Part shown: piece by piece, positions 60,691 through 64,000 of the stretch
How positions within the stretch are numbered: the stretch's first letter is position 1
Layout: the number at the start of each line of letters is the position of its first letter
Assembly (NCBI RefSeq): GCF_022539315.1
Contig: NC_066328.1
Location: 3,332,621-3,396,620, forward strand
Direction: 5' to 3'
DNA from: Serinus canaria
Lineage: Eukaryota; Chordata; Aves; Passeriformes; Fringillidae
Length of the DNA stretch: 64,000 bases
Notes under the pieces: model-generated
Told to the model about the DNA's origin: nothing
Database searches by the model: none
What the model saw: only the letters and a program-made list of their open reading frames with translations
Made by a program: the position numbers and the translations under genes

Positions 60691-60855
60691 CGCCGGGGAT
60701 GCTCGGGATGCAGGAGGCAGCCGGAGATGCAGAGCGCGATGCCAAGGTGCCACCTAGTGACAGCTGGCAGCAAACCGTGCCACGGGGAGCCGCGCTGCCC
60801 TGAGCACCGCTCCTCGGAGCACAGAGCCGGCCACAGGCACGGCACTCGGAAATGG
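60620..60855. promoter_or_regulatory. CpG-rich patch at and beyond the LTR 3' part
   Basis: CpG words cluster from 'ctcggggccggg' to 'gagccggccacaggcacggc', in contrast to the AT-rich surroundings. Part is LTR U5, part lies beyond the similarity with the 41-kb copy. It could be residual retroviral CpG-rich sequence or a small CpG island. No transcript start can be pinned down. Confidence 0.35.
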
Positions 60856-63800
60856 GCTGTTTCTGGAGATGGTTTGCACTCCACTGAGCTTGTGTTCATG
60901 TGTGCCCAGTGCCCTGGCTCTGGTTTGCTGTGCCAGGGCAGGCACTGCCCCTGCTGCCTCCCAGGCTCCCCAGAATGTGGGGCTGGTGAGTTTGGTGCTG
61001 TAGTGCTCTCACCTGGCAGAGAACAGGTTTAATAATAGTGGAAGAGAAGCTTTTTTGAATACAGAACATTTACTTTTTTTTTTATTTTTACAACAACCTA
61101 GAGTCATTCAAACTTGTGAGTATTTGTAGGATTTTTCATGTTCATTATTGAAAGAAAGATGTTGTTTGTCATTTCCTGCTTAAAAATATCAGGTTCATAA
61201 AATGTCTGGAGTTTATTGTTGGGAATTTTTTTATTTTACTTTTCCAGGGAAAACACCAGTTTGAGAGAGACTGAAATGAGTTACCATGTGCAATGGTCTG
61301 TGGTTTTTTGCTGGTAATAGATGTGGTTTGCTTGGAGAGAGTCAAATCTGGGAAAAATCACATCTGAGGCAGTTTAATTTTGTTCTAGAACTAATCTTTA
61401 TTGTGGGTTAAGTGGGAGTGTGCAGTGACAGTGTCTTATTGGCCATCTTAGCACGAGTGTGGAGGGAAATATTCCTGTCTGTATAAATGTCAGATGATAG
61501 GAGCTTTTACAGGATAGAATTTTGACATCTGAGAGTTCAAGTCAGCAAAGTCCAGCACATCTCAGGTTCCTCTGGAAAATGGCTGTAATCACCCTCTTCT
61601 TATTTACTTAGCAGAGAACAGAAGGTGCTGATTGTCAGTGCACTTCCCAAAAGTGAGAGTGTGTACAGGAGGGGAGATGGCTGAAGGGGTGATTGGATAA
61701 ATGTCCCCACATCTCAGAGCACTTGGATATTCTTCAGGTGAAACATGTGAACACTCTGCTGGGGAAAGGTCAAAGCATTTGCTTGGAGCATTTTAGCAGG
61801 AGTCTCTCAGCCCCAGAATAAAGATTTGTGGGTACCTGTTTAAATAGACACATCTGTGTTTGGATGTTTGAAACAGAAATGCAAATTAGGTGCAAAAATT
61901 AAAACCAATTTGCAATTACCACACATGGAGATTTTGGCAGTCTGGGTGTATTAAGGGTGAGGAACAAACAGCTGAAAATAGTGGGATATTGATCTCCTCC
62001 CTTGGCTGTTTGTGTCCTTCCATGGGAGCTGTGAAGGAAGGATTTGTGCTGAGGGATAGATTTGCTTCTGAGGAGATGGCCAAACATCCATTTAATGCAG
62101 AATACTATTAAAAAAAATGCAGGAAGAAATAAGTTCCCCAAAGCAATCTGTGGTATTGATGTTTTTAAAAAAGGAAGGGGTTATGAGAGTAATTGGAGCA
62201 ATTGCAAGTTCTGCCTGTTGCTCATCAGTGTTTTCCAATTTACATCCTAAGAAAACTGCCAGTAATTTCCTGCCTAAGTAAGATGGAAAGTGTTGTTAAG
62301 AGCACAGCAGTGAGAGCATTGTGCATGATGCTTTATTCCAGTGGGGCCAGATATTATGGACCTTTAAGAAATAGCAGATGTGCAAGGATCTTTATTGTGG
62401 TCCTAAATTTCCCCAGCTTAGGTGCTAGATGGCTTGTTGGAAATTTCCATTTTTGCCTTTAATAACCTCTAATAAATAGTCTTCCTAAGTTTTTCCTCTT
62501 ATCAGTTTTGAACCTGCACATTTTTGGGCATTTGAAATATTTTTAATTCTGTCTTTTGATCACTCAATTGAATGGGGCTTCTCCCTCCTTGGGGAGCACA
62601 TAAGTTTTTTACTACTACAATTTTTGCCACTGTTTTATTTTAAATTTATACACAACAGTGGAAGAAATCTGCTGGTTTTTCTTCTATGTATACAAAAAGC
62701 CATAGCAGAATAATTCAGAATTATAGTCTGTATCCAAGTGTCTGTTTAATGCCACATGATTTTTGATTATGTAAAAGCCACTGAAAAATCTCCCATGAGT
62801 GAGTTGCCAGTGGAATGTTTATGGTGAGTTATAGCTGTTACTAATGCCAAATATTGTCAGAGTAAACTGTGGGTTTGATTAAACAGTTCTATAATGATGC
62901 TATCAAGGCCTCAAGCATCTGAAATATGGAAAACAAATGTGTGAAAGTACCAGCAAAGAGTGGAGTAAAACTGTGAGGCCTGAAGTAGATGTGCCAGAGT
63001 GTGGGTGTTTGTTACTTCATCTTCATTAATAAAACACTTCATGAGCACAGCAACAAAATGTGAGTCACTGACATGAAGGCAAGGAACTGGGACTTGAAAG
63101 AGATTGAAATCTGATCCAAGAATCCCCAAATAACAGGAATGGGTTGTGATGTTCTTTTACATTGTGGGAGAGAGCCTGAAATACCTGCTTTGAAACTTTT
63201 TTGTTTTATAAATGGAGTCAAAACTCAAATATTGCTGGGAAATTCATTACCTACACTTGGGCAATAGATCTAACCCCCAAGTGAATGTTTAAACCAACAA
63301 CTGGTGAAACAAAGGATTAACAGAGGAGTTTCAATAAACGGGGTGCAGAGCAGTGAGATGAGACTGAAAACCAGAATTTCCCACTTGGAGAGGGAGTTTG
63401 TCCCAGTCAGAACAAACTCCAGCTGCACCACGAGCACTGGTTTGGCTCTGGATCAGTGTGAGGGAGGTTTTGAGGTGAGAACATCGGTGGGGAGGAGAAA
63501 TGCACAGGGGAAAACCAAACACAGTGCCTCACAAGTAAACATTTTCTCTTTTACCTCCACTGACAGAAATATCTGAAGTGTTGAAAATCCATTCTAGTAT
63601 TCACAATGCCTGTTTGCTCATTAAATGAATTAATTCCTACAGAATACTGGGATGAATAATAAATATTGAATTGAACTCCTGGTAGCATCATATACTGTGG
63701 CTAATCTTCCCCCTCAGCTCATTGGGAGAGTGCAGGTGGAAATGTTAATTAAAGTTAACTAAAGTCAAATTATGTTTTTAAGCTGTCAGAACAAGTTTTT

Positions 63801-64000
63801 CCTCTTTCAATCAAACCATACTGTTTTCATATTTTTAGTACAGAAAATAGAATTGATATTTTTAAATTTAAAAAGTAGTACTTTTAGTTACCAATGAAAT
63901 GATAATAATTATTTACCCTAATTGGGGCAGAAGAGTCAATGTTTTGACAGAAGTCTGAATAGGTACTACACAAAAAAAAAAGTCAACCATTTTCAATTTT
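60856..64000. other. AT-rich unique stretch to window end, no gene seen
   Basis: About 3.1 kb of intron-like DNA. No exon with two splice sites and coding character; no repeat that I can name. Confidence 0.5.

Noticed and set aside
1..64000. CRISPR arrays, operons, rRNA, tRNA or prokaryotic defence systems
   Set aside because: The tandem arrays have no constant repeat/unique spacer alternation, there are no long unique coding frames, and CR1, LTRs and splice signals point to vertebrate DNA.

Overview
This window looks like vertebrate nuclear DNA, most likely from a bird and probably a songbird. It shows no compact gene array, operon, rRNA, tRNA or CRISPR. Almost all of it is intron-like or intergenic sequence. 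The avian assignment rests on three things: CR1 LINE fragments (about 145-345, 658-845 and 9087-9342), several LTR families of the kind common in songbird genomes, and many GC-rich minisatellites. The species cannot be named from the sequence.

Layout. 0-5.4 kb: two opposed CR1 fragments enclose a 44/45-bp minisatellite, followed by a roughly 940-bp array of about 25 units and a third array at 4.87-5.36 kb. 5.4-9 kb: AT-rich unique DNA with two AT-only low-complexity patches. 9-12.5 kb: a CR1 fragment, then a pair of inverted repeats of about 235 bp enclosing a 2.5-kb loop that holds the best minus-strand exon candidate (10393-10633) and a 70/72-bp triplication. 12.5-26.4 kb: a solo LTR (17.4 kb), a probable minus-strand LTR (20.9 kb), a pair of direct repeats of about 170 bp flanking a 41-bp minisatellite, and a CpG-rich island with GC-rich tandem repeats and a CTCF-like core (25.6-26.4 kb). 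26.4-41 kb: mostly plain DNA, with a 47-bp array beside a solo LTR whose 6-bp target-site duplication is intact (31440-31830). 41-64 kb: two copies of another LTR family in opposite orientation (about 41.0-41.5 kb minus, 60.3-60.7 kb plus), a roughly 42-bp tandem array, a local direct duplication, and two plus-strand exon candidates. The stronger of these is a 60-bp phase-0 exon at 56036-56095; the weaker is a 33-bp microexon at 54261-54293.

Genes. No complete gene can be supported. The longest open frames all lie inside stop-poor minisatellites, where several frames on both strands stay open at once, so I read them as artefacts. The two best exon candidates lie on opposite strands, so the window may touch two genes, or one may be spurious. 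I do not recognise either peptide. I found no convincing undescribed system. The most useful leads are the three exon candidates, the inverted repeat around the 10.5-kb exon, and the CpG island with its CTCF-like site.
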